Positions 10,095 to 18,008 of a DNA stretch of 59,901 bases are shown here, in pieces. The notes below the pieces were generated by a model. The model made no database searches and had not been told where the DNA came from. It saw only the letters and a list, made by a program, of their open reading frames with translations. Source of the DNA: Nitrospira sp. (GTDB taxonomy: Bacteria > Nitrospirota > Nitrospiria > Nitrospirales > Nitrospiraceae). The stretch spans positions 1-59,901 of the forward strand of contig JAHBWQ010000002.1 of assembly GCA_019636915.1 (NCBI GenBank). Direction: 5' to 3'. Both the position numbers and the translations under genes were made by a program. Every line of letters begins with the position of its first letter. Position 1 is the first letter of the stretch.

Positions 10095-10370
10095 ATGAGA
10101 AAGGCGGATATCGCTGAAGAAATTTTTAAACAGGTTGGCATCTCGAAAAATGAAGCGGCTGATATCGTCGAGTTCGTGCTGAATCTCCTCAAGTCGGTAT
10201 TGCAGAAGGGAGAATCGGTTAAAATCGCAGGGTTTGGAAATTTTGTCGTGCGGAGCAAAGGCGCCCGGAAGGGACGCAACCCACGGACCGGAGAAGAGAT
10301 TGGGATTACCCCCCGACGAGTCGTTACATTTCGTCCAAGCCAGGTATTCAAGAAGTACGTCAATTCGTAA
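10095..10370 (+). CDS. ihfA: Integration host factor / HU-family DNA-bending protein
   Basis: A 91-aa histone-like protein of normal length. KADIAEEIFKQVGISKNEA is the N-terminal helical dimerisation region; KIAGFGNFVVRSKGARKGRNPRTGEEIGI forms the beta-arm with the conserved GRNPRTGE tip. It most resembles IhfA, but an HU identity cannot be excluded from the sequence alone. It bends DNA and would support looping at sigma-54 promoters such as the one at 56187. A strong G-rich ribosome-binding site precedes ATG 10095. It is followed closely by a MerR regulator, a common arrangement for ihfA. Confidence 0.88.
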   Translation: MRKADIAEEIFKQVGISKNEAADIVEFVLNLLKSVLQKGESVKIAGFGNFVVRSKGARKGRNPRTGEEIGITPRRVVTFRPSQVFKKYVNS

Positions 10371-10412
10371 GGCGACTTCACCCACATTGTCGACCGCACC
10401 GTGAGGCCGGTC

Positions 10413-10763
10413 ATGGGAACTGAGCCCAGGCTGGGCAGCAAGGTTTTCTATAAAATCGGGGAGGTCAGTCGGCTGACAAGGCTGCCCTCGTACGTACTCC
10501 GTTTCTGGGAATCTCAATTCGCATTCTTAAAGCCTAAGAAGAGTCGTGGAAATCAACGACTGTATGTTCAACGAGATATCGAAACGGTCTTGCAAATCAA
10601 GCGCATGCTGTATGAAGAAGGGCATACGCTCGAGGGAGTGAAGCGGTATTGGGTCCGTCGTGGGAGGGCTGCTACCCGCCGGCTGAGGCCAAGGGAGATC
10701 GCTAAAAAGCTGAGAGGGGATCTCCAGGTTATTCTGAAGATCATCGATTCGCATTCATCATAA
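10413..10763 (+). CDS. MerR-family transcriptional regulator
   Basis: A short (about 116 aa) MerR protein: FYKIGEVSRLTRLPSYVLRFWESQF is the N-terminal winged helix, then RGNQRLYVQRDIETVLQIKRML and EEGHTLEGVKRYW, the usual helices that follow. There is no C-terminal effector-binding domain. Proteins of this shape commonly follow ihfA in many bacteria. ATG 10413 is preferred; GTG 10401 is in frame. The basic tail (RRGRAATRRLRPREIAKKL) may add DNA contacts. Its targets are unknown. Confidence 0.85.
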   Translation: MGTEPRLGSKVFYKIGEVSRLTRLPSYVLRFWESQFAFLKPKKSRGNQRLYVQRDIETVLQIKRMLYEEGHTLEGVKRYWVRRGRAATRRLRPREIAKKLRGDLQVILKIIDSHSS

Positions 10764-10844
10764 ATTCGAAGAGCCGGTGCATTTCACCGAAGACAATCAC
10801 GAAAGAATCTGCGACAATAACCGGCTCGAAAGTCGAGAACACGT

Positions 10845-10921
10845 CGGGGCGTAGCGCAGCCCGGTAGCGCACTCGCTTGGGGTGCGAGTGGTCGTGGGTT
10901 CAAATCCCGCCGCCCCGACCA
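10845..10921 (+). tRNA. tRNA-Pro (anticodon GGG)
   Basis: A full cloverleaf: acceptor CGGGGCG pairs with CGCCCCG, D-arm GCGC/GCGC, anticodon stem CTCGC/GCGAG with loop TTGGGGT (anticodon GGG), T-arm GTGGG-TTCAAAT-CCCGC, discriminator A and encoded CCA. The length is 77 nt. Confidence 0.97.
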
Positions 10922-10975
10922 GTGTGCAGAGTCTTGAGGGGATGAGGGAAGAGACCGGATCTCTCAGTTCCGCCG

Positions 10976-10998
10976 AAGCTGCCTCGGGCAGCTTTTTT
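10976..10998 (+). terminator. Rho-independent terminator after tRNA-Pro
   Basis: An 8-bp perfect stem (AAGCTGCC / GGCAGCTT) with a 3-base loop is followed by a T-run; it lies between the tRNA gene and surE. Confidence 0.85.
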
Positions 10999-11012
10999 AT
11001 TGCAGTCCTCCC

Positions 11013-11825
11013 ATGCGTATCCTAGTGACCAACGACGACGGCATTCAGTCTCCAGGGATTACGGCCTTGGCGCACGCGCTCACCGCACTCGGTGAAGTGT
11101 GGGTCGTAGCCCCGGATCGGGAACGCACGGCCGTGGCTCACGCGGTGACGTTGCATAAACCGTTGCGTGTGCACCACGTGGCTCCACGCACCTATACCGT
11201 GAACGGGACGCCGGTGGATTGTGTGAATCTGGCCCTCCTCAAGGTGATGCCGAAACCTCCCGCCATTGTCGTATCCGGCATCAATAAGGGCGTCAACCTT
11301 GGTGATGATGTGATGTACTCGGGGACCGTGTCGGCGGCGATGGAAGGCACCATTCTGGGCGTTCCTTCGCTTGCGGTTTCGCAAGAAGGGCAGGATACCT
11401 TCCGATTCGAGGTCGGCGCGACCTACGCCGCTCGTGTGGCCAGGCTTGTGGTGGAACATGGCCTCCCGGACGAAACTCTCTTAAACGTCAATATTCCAGA
11501 TCGGACTTCATCCAAGATGAGAGGAGTGCGGATTACCTGTCTGAGCCGTAGGCGTTTTCATAATCCGATCATCGAAAAGATCGATCCCCATGGGCGCCCC
11601 TACTACTGGATCGCCGGTCAACGTGTCTCGTGGAGTCGTAGTAAGGATGCAGATCACGAGGCAGTTGAGGACGGGTACGTGTCGATTACGCCGATCCGCT
11701 TGGATATCACCCACCACGGAGTGGTGGACCAGTTCCGAGCGTGGGAGCCACTCATTGCGCGAGGTGCAGGGAACGGTCGTGTCTCGCGATCGAGCCGCCG
11801 TCCGATGAAGCAGGTGGGAAGATGA
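11013..11825 (+). CDS. surE: 5'/3'-nucleotidase SurE
   Basis: SurE is a metal-dependent nucleoside-monophosphate phosphatase of stationary-phase survival. The N-terminal MRILVTNDDGIQSPGI carries the metal ligands DD; VVAPDRERTAVAHAVT, GTPVDCVNLAL and VVSGINKGVNLGDDVMYSGTVS are family hallmarks. At 270 aa it has normal length; the last 15 residues are basic and non-conserved. It begins 15 bases after the tRNA terminator T-run, so its promoter may overlap that region or upstream transcription may read through. The stop overlaps the DedA start at 11822 by 4 bases. Confidence 0.96.
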   Translation: MRILVTNDDGIQSPGITALAHALTALGEVWVVAPDRERTAVAHAVTLHKPLRVHHVAPRTYTVNGTPVDCVNLALLKVMPKPPAIVVSGINKGVNLGDDVMYSGTVSAAMEGTILGVPSLAVSQEGQDTFRFEVGATYAARVARLVVEHGLPDETLLNVNIPDRTSSKMRGVRITCLSRRRFHNPIIEKIDPHGRPYYWIAGQRVSWSRSKDADHEAVEDGYVSITPIRLDITHHGVVDQFRAWEPLIARGAGNGRVSRSSRRPMKQVGR

Positions 11826-12463
11826 TCGGAGGGCTGATTGAGGCCATTATTAGTGAACTGAGTCGATTCATCATCGCCTGTATCTCAAAATTTGGGTACG
11901 GCGGGATTCTCTTCACCATGGCGGTTGAGAGTGCCTGTATCCCTCTCCCCAGCGAAATTATCATGCCATTCTCCGGGTACTTGGTCCTGAGCGGGCAGTT
12001 TACAATGCTCGGGGTGACGTTGGCGGGTGCCATCGGCAATGTGCTTGGCTCCATTGTGGCCTATTATGCAGGGGTATGGGGAGGGAGACCGTTTGCAGAA
12101 CGCTATGGTCCCTATTTCCTGGTCTCTCACCACGATCTCGATGTCGCCGATCGCTGGTTCGCTAAGTATGGCGAGGCGGCTGTCTTTTTCAGCAGAATGC
12201 TCCCCGTGGTGCGCACCTTCATTTCGCTTCCGGCCGGTATCGCGAAGATGAACTTTCCACGATTCGTCGTCTTCACCTTTGTGGGGGCTTTGCCCTGGTG
12301 CTATCTGTTGGCGTACATCGGCCTTCGGATGGGAGAACAGTGGGAACATCTGCGGGATTACTTTCATCAATTTGACATCGTCATCGGACTCGTCCTGGCT
12401 GCGGCCATCGGCTACTTCCTCTGGTCTCACTGGCCGAGACGACGAACAAGCCCTGAGGCATAA
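11822..12463 (+). CDS. DedA-family inner-membrane protein
   Basis: A 213-aa membrane protein of the DedA/VTT (SNARE-associated) family. Signatures: FTMAVESACIPLPSEIIMPFSGYL, a re-entrant loop with the conserved E and P; GNVLGSIVAYYAG; and FSRMLPVVRTFISLPAGIAKM, with the conserved R and P pair. The family includes undecaprenyl-phosphate and phospholipid flippases, so lipid-carrier recycling is likely. ATG 11822 overlaps the surE stop; an open upstream extension to 11741 lies within surE and is rejected. cysS follows 5 bases after the stop, suggesting one transcript. Confidence 0.9.
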   Translation: MIGGLIEAIISELSRFIIACISKFGYGGILFTMAVESACIPLPSEIIMPFSGYLVLSGQFTMLGVTLAGAIGNVLGSIVAYYAGVWGGRPFAERYGPYFLVSHHDLDVADRWFAKYGEAAVFFSRMLPVVRTFISLPAGIAKMNFPRFVVFTFVGALPWCYLLAYIGLRMGEQWEHLRDYFHQFDIVIGLVLAAAIGYFLWSHWPRRRTSPEA

Positions 12464-12468
12464 ACCTC

Positions 12469-14067
12469 ATGCTCAAGCTCTTCAATACCCTGACCGGCCG
12501 GCAAGAAGTCTTCGAGCCGATGGAACCGAACAAGGTCCGTATGTACGTCTGCGGGGTGACGGTCTATGACTATTGCCACATCGGTCATGCGCGCAGCGCG
12601 TTGGTCTTTGACGTGCTTCGTCGGTACTTGGAATCTTGCGACTATGCCGTGACCTTCGTGAAGAATTTCACGGATGTGGATGACAAAATCATCAAGCGGG
12701 CCAACGAACAGGGTGTGTCTTGTGATGTCGTGACGGCCAAATACATTCAGGCCTACCACGAAGATATGGGTAGACTGGGAATCCGTATGGCGACGGAAGA
12801 GCCAAAGGCCACGGAACATATCGTCGACATTATTCAGCTCACGGAGCAATTAGTCGACAAGGGATTAGCCTATATCGTGGGCGGAGATGTGTATTTTGAA
12901 GTTGCGAAATATCCGGAGTACGGACGGCTGTCAAAACGACGACTTGAGGACTTACAAGCCGGTGCACGGGTAGACGTAGATGAGCGGAAGCGTCACCCGA
13001 TGGATTTTGCCTTGTGGAAGAGTAGTAAGCCAAGTGAACCGGCATGGGAGAGTCCCTGGGGACCTGGTCGTCCAGGCTGGCATATCGAATGTTCGGCTAT
13101 GTCGATCCGGCATCTTGGTGAAACGTTCGACATCCATGGCGGCGGAATGGATCTCATTTTCCCGCACCATGAGAATGAAATTGCTCAATCCTGCGGTGCG
13201 ACTGGAAAAGAGTTTGCACGCTATTGGGTGCACAACGGGTTTGTACAGATCAACAAAGAGAAGATGTCAAAGTCGCTTGGAAATTTTTTCACGATCCGGG
13301 AGATCTTTGAGAAGTCTGAATGGCCTGAAGAAGTCATGGGAGAAATTCTCAGATACTTCCTCCTCTCGACTCATTACCATGGTCCACTCGATTTTTCAGA
13401 TCAGGCTTTGAGAGAGGCAAAGAGCGCTCTGAATGGATTCTACGATCTTTTTCAGCGGTTGGACGAGCGGGAAGAGAGAGCTCTAGCTGACAAAGAACTC
13501 AGAGTTAGAATTGAGAAATGCAAGCTGAGTTTTAGAACAGCAATGGCTGATGATTTGAACACACCTGTCGCTATCGCAGCGTTCCAGGCGTTCAAGGGAG
13601 ATGTGAACAGACTTCTAGCTCACGGGCTATCCACGGCTGCACGTAAGGTTGCTAGAGAGGAATTCCGATCGCTGGGTAGCACCTTAGGACTATTTCAGCT
13701 TAACAAGTGGAAATTGGGACCTACAGGTATGCTCAGTCGGGCAGCAGCAAAAGACACTGAGCGGCAGTTTGGTCCGAGCCGGGGCATACTCAGCGAGGCA
13801 ACCAAGAAAGACAATAAGGAGCAATCCGAACAGAACGTAGGCTTTCTCAGGCAGTCAGCCGAAAAAGATATAGTAGTCCATAATGCTCAGCCAACCACTG
13901 AGGCTCAAGCTCTGGCTGACGTTGAAATTGAAAGACTGTTGGAAGAACGAAACAATGCACGTCGCAGCAAGGACTTCCGCCGGGCGGATGAGATCAGAAA
14001 GTCGCTAGCCGAGCACGGCATTATCATCGAGGACAAGCCCGATGGCACCAGCCGATGGAAACGCTAA
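12469..14067 (+). CDS. cysS: Cysteinyl-tRNA synthetase with an unusual C-terminal insertion
   Basis: It charges tRNA-Cys. The class I core is complete: CGVTVYDYCHIGHARS (HIGH motif and first zinc Cys), GWHIECSAMS, GGGMDLIFPHHENEIAQS (further zinc ligands) and KMSKSLGN. The C-terminal helix ends in DFRRADEIRKSLAEHGIIIED. At 532 aa it is about 50-60 residues longer than usual. The excess lies at about residues 415-475 and consists of three diverged copies of a 19-21-residue unit (GMLSRAAAKD, GILSEATKKD, GFLRQSAEKD). This stretch has more A and G and different codon use from the core. The 3' end overlaps rlmB by 26 bases. Confidence 0.95.
   Translation: MLKLFNTLTGRQEVFEPMEPNKVRMYVCGVTVYDYCHIGHARSALVFDVLRRYLESCDYAVTFVKNFTDVDDKIIKRANEQGVSCDVVTAKYIQAYHEDMGRLGIRMATEEPKATEHIVDIIQLTEQLVDKGLAYIVGGDVYFEVAKYPEYGRLSKRRLEDLQAGARVDVDERKRHPMDFALWKSSKPSEPAWESPWGPGRPGWHIECSAMSIRHLGETFDIHGGGMDLIFPHHENEIAQSCGATGKEFARYWVHNGFVQINKEKMSKSLGNFFTIREIFEKSEWPEEVMGEILRYFLLSTHYHGPLDFSDQALREAKSALNGFYDLFQRLDEREERALADKELRVRIEKCKLSFRTAMADDLNTPVAIAAFQAFKGDVNRLLAHGLSTAARKVAREEFRSLGSTLGLFQLNKWKLGPTGMLSRAAAKDTERQFGPSRGILSEATKKDNKEQSEQNVGFLRQSAEKDIVVHNAQPTTEAQALADVEIERLLEERNNARRSKDFRRADEIRKSLAEHGIIIEDKPDGTSRWKR
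13723..13886 (+). repeat. Degenerate triple repeat inside cysS
   Basis: Three tandem coding units share the pattern G-[M/I/F]-L-x3-[A/S]-x-K-D; they start near 13725, 13785 and 13840. The unit is absent from ordinary cysteinyl-tRNA synthetases and lies just before the final helical segment. Confidence 0.6.
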
Positions 14068-14863
14068 CACCCAAGATATTCTCTATGGCCTGCATGCCGT
14101 CAGGGAAGCACTGAAAGCCGGAGGTCGGCCTCTCCAGCGGGTATTTGTTCTTCGGACCGATAAACAGTTCACGGATCTTGTCCAATTAGCCCGATCGCGT
14201 CGGGTTCCCGTTCATATCCAACCTCTCAGCTCTCTGGACCGTCTGGTTCCCAACGGCAAGCATCAAGGTGTTCTGGCCTTTGCTGCGGCTAAAGCCTATC
14301 AGACTCAAGAAGAGATTCTGGATCGCGCGGTCCAACGGCAAGAGCCGCCGTTATTGGTGATCCTGGATGGCGTCGAAGACCCGCACAACCTCGGCGCCGT
14401 TCTTCGGACGGCGGAGGGCGCCGGTGCGCATGGTGTCTTTATCCCGGAACGAAGGGCCGTTGGGTTGACCTCTGTGGTCGCCAAAGCGTCCGCCGGGGCG
14501 ATTGACCATATGGCAGTGGCGCGGGTGACGAACCTCAGCAGACTCCTCGAGTCCCTGAAGGCAGCAGGCGTGTGGATCTACGGGGTCACCCCGTCAGCTC
14601 AGAAGATCCATACGGACATTGACTATCGCGGACCAGTCGGATTCGTACTAGGGGCCGAGGGGGCAGGCATTCGATCCGGCGTGGTCCAACACTGTGACGA
14701 ATGTGTTCGTATCCCGCTCCGGGGCAACGTCCAATCCCTGAATGTCTCAGCTGCTGCGGCAATTGTCTTGTATGAGGTAGTGCGACAACGTGGGCGACCC
14801 AACCTCAGGGCAGGCAGTTCAACGGACTCGGAGCGCCCCTCCCTGGATAGCCGTCTTCAGTAG
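14042..14863 (+). CDS. rlmB: 23S rRNA (guanosine-2'-O-)-methyltransferase RlmB-type (SPOUT/TrmH family)
   Basis: A 273-aa SpoU-family 2'-O-methyltransferase. The N-terminal substrate-binding domain (DILYGLHAVREALKAG) is followed by the knotted SPOUT domain with motif 1 (EDPHNLGAVLRTAEGAGAHG), motif 2 (FVLGAEGAGIR) and motif 3 (IPLRGNVQSLNVSAAAAIV). It would methylate a ribosomal RNA ribose, by family probably G2251 of 23S rRNA. The start lies within the last 26 bases of cysS in another frame, a frequent bacterial pairing. Its end overlaps by 45 bases with the convergent HTH gene on the other strand. Confidence 0.92.
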   Translation: MAPADGNANTQDILYGLHAVREALKAGGRPLQRVFVLRTDKQFTDLVQLARSRRVPVHIQPLSSLDRLVPNGKHQGVLAFAAAKAYQTQEEILDRAVQRQEPPLLVILDGVEDPHNLGAVLRTAEGAGAHGVFIPERRAVGLTSVVAKASAGAIDHMAVARVTNLSRLLESLKAAGVWIYGVTPSAQKIHTDIDYRGPVGFVLGAEGAGIRSGVVQHCDECVRIPLRGNVQSLNVSAAAAIVLYEVVRQRGRPNLRAGSSTDSERPSLDSRLQ

Positions 14864-15097
14864 TTGAGCCGTATTGGACACGCGCATCTTCTTCATCATA
14901 TTGGCACGATGGGCTTCGACTGTCTTCACACTGATCTTCAGTCGCTGACCGATTTCCTTGTTCTTAAACCCAGCCCAAATCAACTCCAGAATTTCCTGTT
15001 CCCGCGAGGTGAGCGATTCTGGTCGGCGCGGACGCGGCGGAGGTTGAAGGTCGGCAAGAGATTTCCGAGGGCGAGTCTTAGCACTTGTCTTGGCCAT
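14819..15097 (-). CDS. Stand-alone LuxR/NarL-type DNA-binding protein
   Basis: A 92-aa protein made of a basic N-terminus (about 28 residues) and one LuxR-type helix-turn-helix: LTSREQEILELIWAGFKNKEIGQRL, then ISVKTVEAHRANMMKKMRVSNTAQLLKTA. No receiver or ligand domain is present, so its activity must be set by expression or a partner. It is divergent from pilD and convergent, with overlap, to rlmB. A purine-rich ribosome-binding site (AAAGGAGAA) precedes the ATG. Its position beside type IV pilus genes makes them candidate targets. Confidence 0.88.
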   Translation of the reverse strand: MAKTSAKTRPRKSLADLQPPPRPRRPESLTSREQEILELIWAGFKNKEIGQRLKISVKTVEAHRANMMKKMRVSNTAQLLKTAIQGGALRVR

Positions 15098-15253
15098 GAT
15101 GTTGAGTTCTCCTTTGATCGTAAGCAGTTTCAGGTATACTCGAAGGTAATCCTTTTCGGGCGGCGTCGATTATGGGACGTTTATCTCTAAAAGTAAAGAA
15201 AGGCAATTCGGCCCTAGTAGGGTTGCTAGGTAGGGAAAGAACTCTGGGCAATT

Positions 15254-16039
15254 ATGCATGACGGTCATGACTTCTTCCTGCTGCTCTGTAGTGGGTTCTT
15301 CGGTGCCGTGGTGGGAAGCTTCCTCAACGTGTGCATTTATCGTTTACCGAGGTGTGAGTCCGTGGCTTGGCCTGGATCACATTGCCCGACGTGCTCGCAG
15401 GCCATTGCGTGGTATGACAATATCCCCATCCTGAGTTATCTGGCATTGGCCGGACGTTGCCGCCATTGTGGGGTACACATTCCATTGCAATATCCGGCGG
15501 TGGAAATACTGAACAGTCTCGGATATGTGAGCATCTTATGGTTTTTTGGGCTCACCTGGAGCACCGTGGTCTATTGGGGGCTCTATTCCGCCCTCCTGGT
15601 CGTGGCGGGAACCGACCTCTCTCATAAAATCATCCCGAATGCGATTACATTCCCAGGGATTGTGATCGGTTTGATCAGTGCGGGTACGATTCTGCCGCTC
15701 GGGCTTGTCAATGGGATCATCGGGTTGCTCGTTGGCGGGGGAATTCTATGGTTGCTCGCTTGGGCCAGTCCCTATCTCTTCGGCAAAGAGGGAATGGGTG
15801 GGGGAGACATCAAGCTGCTTGCCATGGTCGGAGCCTTTCTGGGGTGGAAACCGGCTGTCATGACGATTATGCTGGGATCGTTCCTGGGCTCGGTCGTCGG
15901 CGTTACTCTCATCGCTGCAAAGGTGATGAGGCGGGAAGACTATATCCCCTTTGGGCCGTTTCTTGTCTGTGGCGCCCTGGTCTCCCTCTTCTTTGGGCAG
16001 TCACTTCTGGATTGGTATCAAGGCCTGTTGGCTGGATAA
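15254..16039 (+). CDS. pilD: Type IV prepilin peptidase / N-methyltransferase PilD
   Basis: PilD cleaves and N-methylates prepilins at the inner membrane and so serves both pilin clusters downstream. Visible hallmarks: FFGAVVGSFLNVCIYRLP, the zinc-type double CxxC loop (CPTCSQAIAW ... CRHCGVHIP), catalytic aspartates in GTDLSHKIIPN and GGGDIKLLAMVGAFLGW, and about eight membrane segments. The length of 261 aa is normal. The 285-base gap to the next gene (16040-16324) has no clear gene; it contains an 8-C run near 16245. Confidence 0.95.
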   Translation: MHDGHDFFLLLCSGFFGAVVGSFLNVCIYRLPRCESVAWPGSHCPTCSQAIAWYDNIPILSYLALAGRCRHCGVHIPLQYPAVEILNSLGYVSILWFFGLTWSTVVYWGLYSALLVVAGTDLSHKIIPNAITFPGIVIGLISAGTILPLGLVNGIIGLLVGGGILWLLAWASPYLFGKEGMGGGDIKLLAMVGAFLGWKPAVMTIMLGSFLGSVVGVTLIAAKVMRREDYIPFGPFLVCGALVSLFFGQSLLDWYQGLLAG

Positions 16040-16324
16040 TGGCTCTGGCGGCCGATTCTAGCCTGACCAGCTGTATCCTTTCTGTCATGAACTGTATCTC
16101 TTTTGTTTAGTGGTTCTCGTCCTTCCTGTCAATCCCACTCTGCCGTGATTCGCTTCTGCCCAATCTGCCTGAGGCCGAGGTTTCTCTTATTTCATCAGCG
16201 GTTTACATCACGTCCATTCACACGCTTCTGCTCAAAACGATCCCCCCCACGGGATGATTTCAGAGCGGCACGAGTCTTGAGATATCGCTGCGCCAGCCGA
16301 TCACGCAGAGAAGGGGAAAAAGAC

Positions 16325-16756
16325 ATGACGCAAGAAGGGAAGACGTTAACTGAACTCCTAGTCGTTGTCGGTATAGTGGCCATCGTCGCGAGCATGGCCC
16401 TGCCTAACTTCATGACTCTCAACTCTCGGACTCAGCTTCGCTGTGCTGCCGAGGAGATCGCTTCGGAACTGCGCCTAGCCAAACAACTGGCCCTCACCAA
16501 CCGCGATCGCGTGCGTATTCTCGTCGACCTGGACCGGCGGGAGCTTGTCACCCAGTTCGTCCTGAGCGGACTTACGCATCATGTCTATCATTACAGCGAC
16601 AAGCATCTTGTGATCGAAGAGCCAAGCGCAGGACCAGAAATCCTGTTTCACCCAAGCGGGCGGTCTGCCACGGCCACGACGGTCCACCTCCGGAGCCAAG
16701 AGGGTCAGAGTCAGAAACTGACCGTGAGTATCACAGGGCGGGTATCCATTTTATGA
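16325..16756 (+). CDS. GspH/FimT-type minor pseudopilin (cluster 1)
   Basis: A 143-aa pseudopilin. The leader MTQEG ends at a PilD site followed by KTLTELLVVVGIVAIVASM, with E at +5 and the hydrophobic helix. Position +1 is Lys instead of the usual Phe or Met. A GspH-like pattern follows (LRCAAEEIASELRLAKQLALTNRDRVRI). ATG 16325 gives the correct short leader; the frame is open to 16103 but that extension is basic and unlike pilins. The stop overlaps the pilV-like start by 4 bases. It is the first of four pilin-like genes in a row. Confidence 0.85.
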   Translation: MTQEGKTLTELLVVVGIVAIVASMALPNFMTLNSRTQLRCAAEEIASELRLAKQLALTNRDRVRILVDLDRRELVTQFVLSGLTHHVYHYSDKHLVIEEPSAGPEILFHPSGRSATATTVHLRSQEGQSQKLTVSITGRVSIL

Positions 16757-17238
16757 GACGGCTGATGAACAATACCGGCATCAGTTTGGTGGAAGTCATG
16801 GTGGCGATGATGATCTCCGGCATTGCACTGATGGGGACTCTGGGCGCGGTGGAAGTCTCCGCGCGATATGCACAGCAGGGTGCGGTGAACAGTCGGGCGC
16901 TGGAGTTCGTGCAGGGACGGGTGGAAGCGAAGTGCTCAGTTCGGTGGCAGTTGCTGCTGGAGGACGATCTTGATCGAGATGGTGTGGCTGAAATCCATAT
17001 GACTGATGACGGCACAGGCATCGACGTTACGCCAGGCGATGGCATCTATAGCGCCATGTATGAGCAAAATGGAATCACCGTGGTCTGGACGATCGAGACG
17101 GATCACCCAGGACCCTTGAGTGCGACCAGTATGGTGAGAATTCGGGCAATGGCGACCTATCTGGGACGGAACAAGGAGAAGCGGGAGGTTCAGATGGCAA
17201 CAATGCGGGCGAATCCCAATTATGTGGGGCAACCATGA
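16753..17238 (+). CDS. PilV-like minor pilin (cluster 1)
   Basis: A 161-aa type IV pilin-like protein. The leader MRRLMNNTG is followed by ISLVEVMVAMMISGIALMG, the processed N-terminus with Glu at +5. The C-terminal half is beta-rich and variable. It shares 4-base overlaps with the genes on both sides, so the set is co-translated. By order and size it corresponds to PilV of the FimT-PilV-PilW-PilX priming complex. Confidence 0.85.
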   Translation: MRRLMNNTGISLVEVMVAMMISGIALMGTLGAVEVSARYAQQGAVNSRALEFVQGRVEAKCSVRWQLLLEDDLDRDGVAEIHMTDDGTGIDVTPGDGIYSAMYEQNGITVVWTIETDHPGPLSATSMVRIRAMATYLGRNKEKREVQMATMRANPNYVGQP

Positions 17239-17993
17239 ATCCCAGCAACGCTCTTTTTAGGCAAGTCCAGCAGCCACCTCTTCCTGGGTTATTCCCGGGT
17301 CAGTCCGGGCTCACGCTGATCGAGTTGATGCTCAGTTTGTCCATGGGCGCCGCAGTGCTGGCCGCCACTCTGGACATCTTTACCGTGGCGAAAACCCATG
17401 CGGACAAACATTTCACGGTAGTGAGACAGCAGCAAGATATGCGGGTTGGTCTAGAGGTGTTTGAGCAGGAAGTTCGACTTGCGACGGCCGAATCGATTCA
17501 AACTGCAGATCCGGATCGGATTCTCTTCTATGCGAATCTTGGCGCCCTTCGGACCAATACGACGGGTGCGCTTCTGCCGGGTCAGTCAGTGATCGCCGTG
17601 CAGAATGGCAGCGGGTGGGGTGCGGGGAAGACCATCATGATTTGCAGCTCGACACAATGCGAGTCACACCGACTTGCGCGGGCAGGCCAACGGAATCAGC
17701 TGACATTGGTGGAGCCGGTCGAATCGACTTTCTCGGCGGGAGTATCCGTGGAGGTTCGCAATCGGGTCCTGTACTACACCAAACGTGATGAAGCCGGCAC
17801 CTTGCAGCTGATGCGTATGGTCGATGGAGGAGCCAGTGTGGTGATCGGTGGACTTCAGAACCTCCAGCTCTCGTATTGGGACGAGATGGGGAAAAGAACG
17901 GACACGATATCCCACATGAAGCGGATCGTTGTAGAAATTCAATCCGAACAATCCCGTCACAAGATGCTGCGGGATGTCTCTATTCAATCATAA
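17235..17993 (+). CDS. PilW-like minor pilin (cluster 1)
   Basis: A 252-aa protein with a long leader (about 27 residues, ending in PGQSG) before LTLIELMLSLSMGAAVLAATLD. PilW traits follow: QQQDMRVGLEVFEQEVRLATAE, then a beta-rich C-terminus with a Cys pair (CSSTQC). It would cap or prime the type IV pilus together with its neighbours. The start overlaps the pilV-like stop by 4 bases. Confidence 0.85.
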   Translation: MNPSNALFRQVQQPPLPGLFPGQSGLTLIELMLSLSMGAAVLAATLDIFTVAKTHADKHFTVVRQQQDMRVGLEVFEQEVRLATAESIQTADPDRILFYANLGALRTNTTGALLPGQSVIAVQNGSGWGAGKTIMICSSTQCESHRLARAGQRNQLTLVEPVESTFSAGVSVEVRNRVLYYTKRDEAGTLQLMRMVDGGASVVIGGLQNLQLSYWDEMGKRTDTISHMKRIVVEIQSEQSRHKMLRDVSIQS

Positions 17994-18008
17994 GCGAGGA
18001 ATCACACC

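Noticed and set aside
10845-11012. tRNA-Pro as an integration site for a mobile element
   Set aside because: No integrase, no direct repeat of the tRNA 3' end and only housekeeping genes follow.
16103-16324. N-terminal extension of the first pilin gene
   Set aside because: It is Arg- and Cys-rich and would bury the prepilin leader; ATG 16325 gives a normal leader.
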